Shown: in pieces, positions 1-7,407 of the stretch
Numbering within the stretch: the stretch's first letter is position 1
Layout: each line of letters opens with the position of its first letter
DNA from: an uncultured Bacteroidales bacterium
GTDB lineage: Bacteria > Bacteroidota > Bacteroidia > Bacteroidales > FEN-979
Reading direction: 5' to 3'
Assembly: GCA_903916595.1 (NCBI GenBank)
Contig: CAIWXI010000067.1
Span: forward strand, 1 to 35,101
DNA length: 35,101 nt
Notes under the pieces: model-generated
What the model was told of the DNA's origin: nothing
Databases searched by the model: none
The model's input: the letters and a program-made list of their open reading frames with translations, nothing else
Position numbers and translations under genes: made by a program

Positions 1-120
1 AAATGGTGAAATGGTGAAATGGTGAAATGGTGAAATGGTGAAATGGTGAAATGGTGAAATGGTGAAATGGTGAAATGGTGAAATGGTGAAATGGTGAAAT
101 GGTGAAATGGTGAAATGGTT
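1..120 (+). repeat. Octamer tandem array (AAATGGTG)n
   Basis: Fifteen head-to-tail copies of the 8-bp unit AAATGGTG run from the first base of the window; only the last copy differs (AAATGGTT). The array may continue to the left of the window. The same unit recurs at 21496-21607 (same strand) and 22053-22204 (opposite strand). Perfect identity of the copies suggests recent expansion. Read in the written direction the unit gives TGA in all three frames within 24 bases, so it cannot lie inside a + strand gene, but it can end one. Confidence 0.97.
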
Positions 121-178
121 TGAATAAGGGTGCAAAAATACATAATTATTTTAGGAGCAAAAAGATTTGTGAATTTTT

Positions 179-1114
179 TCACAAATGAAAATCAAAACCA
201 AACGAAAGCAGGTTTTCCATCCTGAGCTGTTTGCTTAAATCTTCATCGTAAAACACCTTGGTTTGAAGGCTGGTTTTGAGAAACCGGTTGATCCTGTATG
301 AAAACATGTTCTTCAAAGTCATATCAGCAGTCGACTTATCGGCTTTAAACAGCAAAAGGTCACAGTTCCAATGTATCTTGGTTCCTATAGCCCTGTCGAT
401 CATAAGGTGAAGGCTCAACCCATATTCAAACAAACTGTTATGGCCTTTTTGTATTCCGTAAAATGAGTCAAGGCCTGTCTTATCGAAAATGCCCTGGTCG
501 GCGATATAAGTGAGTTTTGCAGCGCTGATGCCAATATCAAGCATCCCGGTTTTACGGATATTAATTCCAAAACCTCCCGAAAAGGTACAAATCAGAGGAG
601 TGAGAAAAGAAGAATTAATAGTTCTTACCAGCGAGCCTCCCGTGTCCTGTGATATATCCCAGGCATTGAAAATTCTTGTCGAAAGAATAGAGGAAGCTGT
701 AAACTGAAAAGCTTTCGCCACTTCATATGTCAACCTTGTAGTAAGAGAACTTTCGTCGACCTGAAACTTACTTATACTGTCAATATAGTATACCAGAGCG
801 AGGTTATTAACAAGGTCATTTGTCATTTGGAACCGTTTGGATGATATCCTTAAGGTATATTTAAAGCTTTGAAGGAAGGCCAGTTGATCTGATGTTTTAT
901 CTCCCGTACCATTCATCAGGTAGTACCCCGTTACGGCAAAGCTGTACTCCAGATTATTTTTAATTCTGAGGGAGAAAGGCGTTTTTGGAAAAACCGGTCT
1001 GAACACGATAGATCCGGTGGAATCATTCCAAAAAAGGTCCTGGGCGGCAAGACGGGGTAAAACAGCGCAGACCATCAGCAGCCCGGTCAGTAACTGTCTT
1101 TTTTGTATTGTCAT
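179..1114 (-). CDS. DUF3078-like outer-membrane protein
   Basis: Exported protein of 311 aa with an N-terminal signal peptide (hydrophobic stretch to about residue 24, LAAQ cleavage-like site). The rest is rich in alternating polar/aromatic strands (for example FSLRIKNNLEYSF, FKYTLRISSKRF) and ends in the aromatic sequence FGFDFHL, as expected of a beta-barrel that inserts through the BAM machinery. Length and style match the DUF3078 family of Bacteroidota, function unknown. It lies 33 bases after the lipoprotein gene at 1148-1765 in the same direction, so the two are probably cotranscribed. No array touches its stop; the octamer array begins about 60 bases downstream. The family name is from pattern recognition and less certain than the outer-membrane location. 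Confidence 0.7.
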   Translation of the reverse strand: MTIQKRQLLTGLLMVCAVLPRLAAQDLFWNDSTGSIVFRPVFPKTPFSLRIKNNLEYSFAVTGYYLMNGTGDKTSDQLAFLQSFKYTLRISSKRFQMTNDLVNNLALVYYIDSISKFQVDESSLTTRLTYEVAKAFQFTASSILSTRIFNAWDISQDTGGSLVRTINSSFLTPLICTFSGGFGINIRKTGMLDIGISAAKLTYIADQGIFDKTGLDSFYGIQKGHNSLFEYGLSLHLMIDRAIGTKIHWNCDLLLFKADKSTADMTLKNMFSYRINRFLKTSLQTKVFYDEDLSKQLRMENLLSFGFDFHL

Positions 1115-1147
1115 GCCATGATTGTTTTATCATATTCTCATTTTCAA

Positions 1148-1765
1148 TTACCGGGTTTTGGTTTCTGTTTTGATCATGTTTCCCGAAACATTCCAGAAAT
1201 CCATTATATCCATATCAACATACAAAACATTTACCATCCCTGATCTGGCCGGCTGAGACTTGAGTGCAGAATTCGATATCTGCAAGCTCGGCTCATTCAA
1301 TTTTCCCAGAAATTTTGCCCAGAAAACAACACAGGTAAAAGCATATTCTGAAGGATTGAGGTTCACTTTTTCTCCTACCGGAAACAGGTTTTTTCTGAGC
1401 ATTTCAAATGTGGTCAACGAATCAATTCTGTATGTCTGGTTGATTTTCAGGTTCCCGGCAAAGTCAGTTTCCACACCGGAGCAGAAGGTGGAATCCTGCG
1501 TAATGATGCGGTACCCCGACGAATTATAAAACTGTGACCTTCCCGGCAGATTTTTGTTTTTAAACCAATCTATAAGGGATGCCGAATCCCTGAAAACGCA
1601 AAGGTAGGCGGGATAATCCGGGGAATACTGATTTAAGGCTTTTCTAACTGATCCGGGGGTTTCTATCTGAGGATCTTTAACCGCGTACTGTTTCATCAGG
1701 GCCGATTTACAGGCCCCCAGGCATACAGCAACCACAACCAGCAGTATAAGTATCTTTTGTGACAT
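1148..1765 (-). CDS. Hypothetical lipoprotein
   Basis: Protein of 205 aa beginning with a hydrophobic segment and lipobox LGAC (Cys19), so it should be lipid-anchored after SPII cleavage. I do not recognise the family. The middle (YPAYLCVFRDSASLIDWF) is reminiscent of redoxin-like strands but no CxxC is present, so no enzymatic role is proposed. A second Cys lies in DSTFCSGVE. It follows the 163-aa secreted protein gene across a perfect 16-bp inverted repeat and precedes the outer-membrane protein gene by 33 bases. The start ATG is preceded by an A-rich leader containing AAACCTGAAAA, nearly the same as the leader of the 163-aa gene. No good TAnnTTTG promoter is seen directly upstream. Confidence 0.6.
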   Translation of the reverse strand: MSQKILILLVVVAVCLGACKSALMKQYAVKDPQIETPGSVRKALNQYSPDYPAYLCVFRDSASLIDWFKNKNLPGRSQFYNSSGYRIITQDSTFCSGVETDFAGNLKINQTYRIDSLTTFEMLRKNLFPVGEKVNLNPSEYAFTCVVFWAKFLGKLNEPSLQISNSALKSQPARSGMVNVLYVDMDIMDFWNVSGNMIKTETKTR

Positions 1766-1813
1766 GTTCTTTTGTTTTTCAGGTTTAAGGTTTCAATATT
1801 CTTCTTTTTGTCA

Positions 1814-1852
1814 GAACCGTGAAAAAAAAGGGATACTTTTTTTTCACGGTTC
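1814..1852. terminator. Perfect 16-bp inverted repeat, probable bidirectional terminator
   Basis: GAACCGTGAAAAAAAA at 1814-1829 is the exact reverse complement of 1837-1852, with a 7-base loop GGGATAC. The stem base is GC-containing and the upper half is an A8/T8 run. It sits 47 bases beyond the stop of the leftward gene at 1899-2390 and upstream of the leftward lipoprotein gene, so it fits a Rho-independent terminator, or an attenuating hairpin if the two genes share a transcript. The U tract is inside the stem rather than after it, which is not the classic form. Confidence 0.6.
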
Positions 1853-1898
1853 AAATGCCTCACGACAGGAGAATCATCCCCTTTCAGGAATGAACGAA

Positions 1899-2390
1899 TT
1901 AATATGGAAGAGCAACGGTATAGGTATGGGTCAGTGCATCGTAAACAACCTTATATGATCCGGGCTTAACTGTGATCTCACGGTCGGTGCCAAGCTGCCT
2001 GGTTACAGGATCTGAGAACGTATATGAATCTTCAAGAGTAATGGATCCCCTGCTAAAATACGGAAGAGCAAATCCATTCTCATATTTCTGCAGATCTTCC
2101 TCTGTGACTCTCAGTTCAAACTGCCCTGCAGCATTGAGCCGGGCCTGAGCCGGGCAAAGGTTAGCGCCTGATCCGGTCGCTTTATCCATTCCGAATTCTA
2201 TATCAAAGCAAATCCCAAATCCTGATTTGCAATCCAACTTCGGACGATGGAATGTAAGAATAATCTTTACCCAGACAGAGAGCGAAGCCGAAGGGCTGGG
2301 ATTCAGATTAATTGGGTTTAACTGTGTGGCTTTTGCAGCTCCGGTTAACATCAGTATGCTTACAACGCAAATAGTAATAATTTTTTTCAT
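1899..2390 (-). CDS. Hypothetical secreted protein
   Basis: Protein of 163 aa with a clear SPI signal peptide (MKK, hydrophobic core, TGAAKA cleavage-like site near residue 21). The mature part has two Cys close together (LDCKSGFGICFD) and one further on (NLCPAQ), a predicted beta-rich C-terminus (SYKVVYDALTHTYTVALPY) and no motif I recognise. It is the most upstream gene of a leftward run with the lipoprotein and outer-membrane protein genes, so it may belong to the same envelope function. A hairpin follows its stop by 47 bases. Function unknown; it is called a gene because of the good signal peptide and codon pattern. Confidence 0.6.
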   Translation of the reverse strand: MKKIITICVVSILMLTGAAKATQLNPINLNPSPSASLSVWVKIILTFHRPKLDCKSGFGICFDIEFGMDKATGSGANLCPAQARLNAAGQFELRVTEEDLQKYENGFALPYFSRGSITLEDSYTFSDPVTRQLGTDREITVKPGSYKVVYDALTHTYTVALPY

Positions 2391-2634
2391 GGCTTTCAGG
2401 TTTTAATTTTTCCGTTCATTTTCCGGGGAACGGTTCCGCCGGCCTTATTTTTACCCGGGAAGGCCTGCATCCCGTTATAATTAAATATGTTAGGATTGGT
2501 TAACCTGCTCTTATCAACTTGTATCCACGAAACCCCCTTTCTTTTCCTCTTAATCCGCCAAGTCGCTAAAAGTGATATGTATAAAGCAAAAAAAATATTT
2601 AATTCAGTAATAATCACTATTTTAGATAAAACGC

Positions 2635-2668
2635 TTGGAAATTATCCAAAAAATTTTTAGTATCTTTG
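2635..2668 (+). promoter_or_regulatory. Bacteroidota-type promoter for the GT5-like gene
   Basis: TATCTTTG at 2661-2668 matches the -7 consensus TAnnTTTG of the Bacteroidota primary sigma factor, with TTG at 2635-2637 about 23 bases upstream as a possible -33. It lies inside the longest open reading frame beginning at 2635, which shows that the real start codon is the later ATG at 2707. Confidence 0.6.
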
Positions 2669-2706
2669 CACCCGGTTTCGAATCAGAAAAAAAATCAAGG
2701 GAAAAC

Positions 2707-3534
2707 ATGGAAAAAACAAAAGTTCTTTTTGTTACACAGGAGATCACACCTTACCTCAAAGACAGTCATATGGGAATGATCGGGCGTTATCTTCCCCAGG
2801 GTATCCAGGAAAAAGGAAGAGAAATCCGTACATTCATGCCCCGCTACGGAAACATCAACGAACGGCGCAACCAGCTTCACGAAGTCATTCGCCTGTCGGG
2901 AATGAACCTCATTATTGACGATACTGACCATCCTCTTATTATTAAAGTAGCTTCAATCCAGCAGGCCAGGATGCAGATCTACTTTATCGACAATGAAGAT
3001 TATTTTCAGAGAAAATACACCTTCCACGATAAAAACAACAAATTCTTCTCCGATAATGACGAAAGGGTGATTTTTTACTCCAGAGGTGTCATTGAGACTG
3101 TAAAGAAACTGGGATGGGGACCAGATATCATTCATTGCCACGGATGGATGACCAGCCTGGTACCTCTTTACATTAAGAAAGCATATAACGATAATCCTCT
3201 ATTCACCGATACTAAAATCATCATCTCCCTATACGACGATGATTTCACAGACATCATGAATAAAAACTTTAATGAAAAGGTGAAACTTGAAGGAATAAAT
3301 TCCAAAGACCTTAAACACTATAAAACAGCAAACTTCGTTAATCTGATGAAGTCAGCGATAGATCACTCTGACGGTATTATCATCGGATCACCATCTGTTA
3401 ACCCGGAAGTAATGGAATACTTAAAAAGCACTGGCAAGCCTTTCCTTGAATTCCAGCCGATGGACAGGTATGTTGATGCATTTTCAGACTTCTACGATGA
3501 GCTACTTGTTGCTGAGCCTGTTTCAGTTGATTAA
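2707..3534 (+). CDS. GT5-like (glycogen/starch synthase N-domain) protein, short form
   Basis: Protein of 275 aa resembling only the N-terminal Rossmann half of GT5 glycogen/starch synthases: KVLFVTQEITPYLK at the start, then GREIRTFMPRYGNI and GWGPDIIHCHGWM (compare DVVHxHDW of GlgA). Full GlgA proteins are about 470-490 aa. The C-terminal nucleotide-sugar half is absent, and the KTGGLADV motif that contacts ADP-glucose is replaced by KDSHMGMI. Such short proteins are, to my knowledge, common in Bacteroidota beside DUF4270 and pantothenate or glmS genes and usually carry the glycogen synthase name. Start chosen at 2707 because the promoter lies between 2635 and 2707. Real activity as a glycosyltransferase is doubtful; a binding or regulatory role is possible. 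Confidence 0.75.
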   Translation: MEKTKVLFVTQEITPYLKDSHMGMIGRYLPQGIQEKGREIRTFMPRYGNINERRNQLHEVIRLSGMNLIIDDTDHPLIIKVASIQQARMQIYFIDNEDYFQRKYTFHDKNNKFFSDNDERVIFYSRGVIETVKKLGWGPDIIHCHGWMTSLVPLYIKKAYNDNPLFTDTKIIISLYDDDFTDIMNKNFNEKVKLEGINSKDLKHYKTANFVNLMKSAIDHSDGIIIGSPSVNPEVMEYLKSTGKPFLEFQPMDRYVDAFSDFYDELLVAEPVSVD

Positions 3535-3554
3535 CCATAAGATTCCATGCAGCC

Positions 3555-4901
3555 TTGAACTCAAAACGTCGCATTCTTTTATCTTTCTTCATAATTTCAT
3601 TGCTGACCATTCTGGTCCTTTTTTCATGCAAAAAAGATCCGTATGAAGTTGGCATCGACCTGTTGCCACCCAGCGATACAATCAAGGTTAAGACTACCGA
3701 TACCTGCACTGTCATTGCCTATACTGTGCGGGTTGATTCCATAACAACCAGTAATTTTTCAACGCTATCACTAGGTAGCATCGCTGATCCGGTATTTGGT
3801 AATTCCACGATCGGTTCTTATATACAGCTGCAACCATCTTCCTCATCTGTGGATTTTGGCACGGCGCCTGCAGTTGATTCCCTTATACTCATGCTTTATT
3901 ATTCAGGTTATTACGGAGATACCACAACTGAACAAAGGATAAGGGTGTATGAACTTTCTGAAGACCTGCATATTGACTCGGCCTACTTTTCCAATATGCA
4001 TACACGGAATTATCAAAACGTATTAGCCGAGATGTCATTCAAACCCCGGCCAAAAGACAGCGTTAAGGTAAATGGAACCATGTATTCGGCACATCTTAGA
4101 ATCAACCTGAGCAAAATCACTAATTATTTTGCGAACAAATTACTCTATGGTCCGCCTTCGGTCTATGCTTCAACGGCCATGTTCAATTCATTCATGAAAG
4201 GTCTTTATATAGAAACCTTGCAGCAAAGCTTAAAAGGCGCTTTGCTGAATTTCACTATTTCGGAAAGCCTTTCCAAAATGACGCTGTATTTTCATAACCA
4301 GTCGTCGGATTCTCTGAACTACTCCTTTCTGTTAAATACCGGCTGTGCGAGATACCTCCATATCGACCATAATAATTATTTTGATGCCGATCAGGGACTT
4401 AAACAGCAGGTATTAAACCATGACACCCTGCTTGGGCAGAACATGCTTTTTCTGCAGGGACTCGGAGGGACAAGAATCAAATTCCGGATGCCTTATCTTA
4501 AGAATTTTGCAAAGAACAGCAAGATCGCCATCAACGACGCCCTGCTGCTTTTAAAAAACCCTGAAACCGACACGACCCTGAAAGCACCTCCAAACCTGAT
4601 CCTCATCCGCGACAGCTCGGGTTATTTTGGTTCCGTGATTGATGAGCTCGAAGGGACCAGCTACTTTGGCGGTATGTACAATTCCGCTGAACGCACATAC
4701 TATTTCCGGCTTACCCGGCATGTACAAAAACTCATTTCCGGATACTATCCCATAAACCGCGAATTATATATTCAGGTCAATGATCCATTCACTAGTGTTT
4801 TGTACACTAACCGTGTCATGATCAACGGCTACAATCCTTCATTACCCGGAGCGGCCTCTTCAAGATTCAGGTTGCAACTTACGTATACTATTCTGAATTA
4901 A
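3555..4901 (+). CDS. DUF4270 family lipoprotein
   Basis: Protein of 448 aa with basic N-terminus, a hydrophobic stretch and lipobox VLFSC (Cys25) followed by KKDPYEVGIDLLPPSD, typical of DUF4270 lipoproteins in Bacteroidota. The body is beta-rich with spaced short strands and ends RFRLQLTYTILN. The only usable start is TTG at 3555 (TTG AAC TCA AAA CGT): no in-frame ATG precedes the signal sequence. It lies 20 bases after the GT5-like gene, so both probably share a transcript. The family is exported and lipid-anchored; biochemical function is unknown. Confidence 0.8.
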   Translation: MNSKRRILLSFFIISLLTILVLFSCKKDPYEVGIDLLPPSDTIKVKTTDTCTVIAYTVRVDSITTSNFSTLSLGSIADPVFGNSTIGSYIQLQPSSSSVDFGTAPAVDSLILMLYYSGYYGDTTTEQRIRVYELSEDLHIDSAYFSNMHTRNYQNVLAEMSFKPRPKDSVKVNGTMYSAHLRINLSKITNYFANKLLYGPPSVYASTAMFNSFMKGLYIETLQQSLKGALLNFTISESLSKMTLYFHNQSSDSLNYSFLLNTGCARYLHIDHNNYFDADQGLKQQVLNHDTLLGQNMLFLQGLGGTRIKFRMPYLKNFAKNSKIAINDALLLLKNPETDTTLKAPPNLILIRDSSGYFGSVIDELEGTSYFGGMYNSAERTYYFRLTRHVQKLISGYYPINRELYIQVNDPFTSVLYTNRVMINGYNPSLPGAASSRFRLQLTYTILN

Positions 4902-4919
4902 TTATATCAGTATTTTTTC

Positions 4920-4927
4920 TATTTTTG
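4920..4927 (+). promoter_or_regulatory. Probable -7 promoter element of glmS
   Basis: TATTTTTG is a full match to TAnnTTTG and lies 19 bases before the glmS ATG, in the 45-base gap after the DUF4270 gene. The leader would be only about a dozen bases. No clear -33 element is visible, so glmS may also be read from the upstream promoter. Confidence 0.45.
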
Positions 4928-4946
4928 GACATTAAATCGTTTTATT

Positions 4947-6785
4947 ATGTGCGGAATTGTTGCTTACGTTGGCCCCAGGCCTGCTTACCCCATCCTGATT
5001 AAAGGCCTTCACAGGCTTGAATACAGAGGTTACGACAGCGCCGGATTGTGTCTGCTTAACGGCGAAATGAGAGTTTGGAAATGCAAGGGGAAAGTCTCGG
5101 AACTTGAACATTATGTTGAAGGTCAGAACCTCGATGGTACAATAGGAATGGCCCATACACGCTGGGCAACCCATGGCGAGCCGAACCAGATCAATGCGCA
5201 TCCTCATTATTCCCAGAGCAAAAATCTTTCGATCATCCATAATGGGATTATTGAAAACTACCTGGCTCTTCGTAAGGAACTGAAACAGAGAGGTTTCGAA
5301 TTTACCAGCGATACCGACACCGAAGTTTTGATCCATCTGATAGAAGATATTCAACAGAATGAAGAAGTGCCTTTAGAAGAAGCTGTACGTATCGCACTAA
5401 ACGAGGTGATCGGAGCTTATGCTATCGTCGTTATGTCGCAGGACGAGCCAAATAAATTGATTGCAGCCCGCAAAGGCAGCCCAATGGTTATTGGTATTGG
5501 AAAGGATGAGTTTTTTGTTGCCTCCGATGCAACTCCCATTATTGAATATACGAATAACGTGGTTTATCTGGGCGATGAGGAGATCGCTATCATCGAGCGC
5601 AACAAGGAGCTAAAAATGATTACTATCCTTAACCAGGAAAGGACTCCCTACATTCAGAAACTGGAAATGAGCCTGAGCGCCATTGAGAAAGGCGGATTTC
5701 CCCATTTCATGCTTAAAGAGATCTTCGAACAGCCTCATTCCATTGAGGATTCCATGCGCGGGCGACTGCATCCTGATCAGGACACGGTTACCCTGGGAGG
5801 TATACGCGATTACCTTCCGAAGATTCTGAATGCCGAACGTATCATCATTACCGCCTGCGGCACTTCATGGCATGCCGGGCTTGTTGGTGAATACATTATT
5901 GAGGACCTGGCCCGCATCCCGGTTGAGGTTGAATATTCTTCTGAATTCCGTTACCGTAACCCCGTGATCAGCGAAAAAGACGTTGTCATCGCAATTTCAC
6001 AGTCGGGCGAAACTGCCGACACACTTGCTGCAATTGAACTTGCTAAATCGAAAGGCGCCACGGTTCTGGGTATATGCAATGTGGTCGGCTCGTCTATAGC
6101 CCGTGCCACCCATGCAGGAGTATACACCCATGCCGGTCCCGAGATCGGTGTAGCATCAACAAAAGCCTTTACCTCCCAGGTAGTCGTACTCACTCTTATT
6201 GGCCTCCTTTTAGCCGAAAAGAAAGGTACGGTTCCCGAATCTCACTTGCATAAACTCAGGATTGAACTGGGTCTGATCCCGGCCAAAGTTGAAAAGATCC
6301 TGCAGAGAGCCGAGGAGATCAAAGAAATTGCAACAATCTACAAAGATCGCACGAATGCTCTATACCTTGGCCGGGGGTATAATTTCCCGGTTGCTCTTGA
6401 AGGAGCCCTTAAGCTGAAGGAGATTTCATATATCCATGCCGAAGGATATCCTGCTGCCGAAATGAAACACGGCCCTATCGCTCTTATCGACCAACAAATG
6501 CCTGTAGTATTCATTGCCCCTAAGCGAGGGATCTACGAGAAGGTTATCACAAACATCGAAGAAGTGAGAGCACGTAAAGGAAACATCATCGCTATTATCA
6601 CCGAAGGTGACGAAAGTGTTAAAAAGATGGCCGATCATTTTATCGAGATCCCCGACACAGAGGAAATGCTGATCCCATTGCTTGCAACGGTGCCTCTCCA
6701 GCTCTTATCATACTATGTGGCAGTAATGCGTAACTGCAACGTGGACCAGCCTCGCAATCTCGCGAAATCGGTTACAGTCGAGTAG
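4947..6785 (+). CDS. glmS: Glutamine--fructose-6-phosphate aminotransferase (isomerizing)
   Basis: Enzyme of 612 aa, full length for the family, that makes glucosamine-6-phosphate from fructose-6-phosphate and glutamine, the first step towards UDP-GlcNAc for peptidoglycan and lipid A. The N-terminal class II glutaminase domain begins MCGIVAYVG, giving the catalytic Cys as residue 1 after Met removal, with LEYRGYDSAG and THGEPNQINAHPH following. Two SIS sugar-isomerase domains follow (ITACGTSWHAG, ISQSGETADT, GRGYNFPVALEGALKLKE), and the C-terminus PRNLAKSVTVE is the conserved tail. Its last 14 bases overlap the end of the convergent sod gene. No glmS ribozyme fits in the 45-base upstream gap. 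Confidence 0.98.
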   Translation: MCGIVAYVGPRPAYPILIKGLHRLEYRGYDSAGLCLLNGEMRVWKCKGKVSELEHYVEGQNLDGTIGMAHTRWATHGEPNQINAHPHYSQSKNLSIIHNGIIENYLALRKELKQRGFEFTSDTDTEVLIHLIEDIQQNEEVPLEEAVRIALNEVIGAYAIVVMSQDEPNKLIAARKGSPMVIGIGKDEFFVASDATPIIEYTNNVVYLGDEEIAIIERNKELKMITILNQERTPYIQKLEMSLSAIEKGGFPHFMLKEIFEQPHSIEDSMRGRLHPDQDTVTLGGIRDYLPKILNAERIIITACGTSWHAGLVGEYIIEDLARIPVEVEYSSEFRYRNPVISEKDVVIAISQSGETADTLAAIELAKSKGATVLGICNVVGSSIARATHAGVYTHAGPEIGVASTKAFTSQVVVLTLIGLLLAEKKGTVPESHLHKLRIELGLIPAKVEKILQRAEEIKEIATIYKDRTNALYLGRGYNFPVALEGALKLKEISYIHAEGYPAAEMKHGPIALIDQQMPVVFIAPKRGIYEKVITNIEEVRARKGNIIAIITEGDESVKKMADHFIEIPDTEEMLIPLLATVPLQLLSYYVAVMRNCNVDQPRNLAKSVTVE

Positions 6786-7347
6786 CAACCGCCTTCCAGT
6801 CGACGAGCTTCCAGAAATCAGCTATGTAATCGGGACGGGCATTACGCTTGTCAATGTAATAAGCATGTTCCCACACATCGCAGGTAAGGATGGGACTTGA
6901 GCCGCCCCTGAGCGGGTTGCCGGCATTGCTTTCCTGAACTATTTCCAGTGCGCCGTTCTCTTTCTTTATAAGCCAGGCCCAGCCTGAACCAAACAATGTT
7001 GCAGCAGCAGCAGAAAATTTATCCTTGAAATCGCCGAAAGAACCGAAATCCCTGCTTATTGCCTCTGCAAGCGCAGCTGTTGGTTCGCCTCCACCCTGGG
7101 GCTTCAGACAGTTCCAGTAAAACGTGTGGTTCCAAACCTGAGCTCCATTATTGAAGATTCCGCCTGATGCCTTGCGGATGATGTCTTCCAATGAAGCATT
7201 TTCAAACTCAGTCCCCGCTACCAACTTGTTCAGGTTGTTTACATAAGCCTGATGATGCTTTCCATAGTGGTATTCTATAGTAGCCTTTGAAATATAGGGT
7301 TCCAATGCATCCCATGCATATGGAAGTTTAGGAAGTTCATGTACCAT
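6772..7347 (-). CDS. sodB: Superoxide dismutase, Fe type
   Basis: Protein of 191 aa, standard length for Fe/Mn superoxide dismutase, which converts superoxide to oxygen and hydrogen peroxide in the cytoplasm. The four metal ligands are visible: His27 (EYHYGKHH), His74 (QVWNHTFYW), Asp157 and His161 (CDVWEHAYYID). FNNGAQVWNH with Gln70 is the Fe-type (or cambialistic) pattern, as opposed to Mn types in which the Gln comes from a later position. The gene is monocistronic, with its own TATCTTTG promoter 28 bases upstream. Its stop TAA lies inside the last codons of glmS on the other strand, a 14-base tail-to-tail overlap. Confidence 0.97.
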   Translation of the reverse strand: MVHELPKLPYAWDALEPYISKATIEYHYGKHHQAYVNNLNKLVAGTEFENASLEDIIRKASGGIFNNGAQVWNHTFYWNCLKPQGGGEPTAALAEAISRDFGSFGDFKDKFSAAAATLFGSGWAWLIKKENGALEIVQESNAGNPLRGGSSPILTCDVWEHAYYIDKRNARPDYIADFWKLVDWKAVATRL

Positions 7348-7375
7348 ACTAATTGATTTTTAAAAGTTTATACTG

Positions 7376-7383
7376 CAAAGATA
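7376..7383 (-). promoter_or_regulatory. -7 promoter element of sodB
   Basis: On the minus strand this reads TATCTTTG, a full match to TAnnTTTG, 28 bases upstream of the sodB ATG. The -33 element is not obvious. Confidence 0.55.
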
Positions 7384-7407
7384 CGAAGTATTGGTCTGAA
7401 AATAAAA

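Noticed and set aside
2396-2617. 73-codon open frame on the minus strand
   Set aside because: No signal peptide, motif or promoter, and amino-acid content looks like AT-rich intergenic DNA.
2635-2706. Longer N-terminus for the GT5-like protein
   Set aside because: The stretch contains the -7 promoter element and the family's natural start is at 2707.
4902-4946. glmS ribozyme or other riboswitch upstream of glmS
   Set aside because: The gap is only 45 bases, too short for the ribozyme, and the element is known from Gram-positive bacteria.
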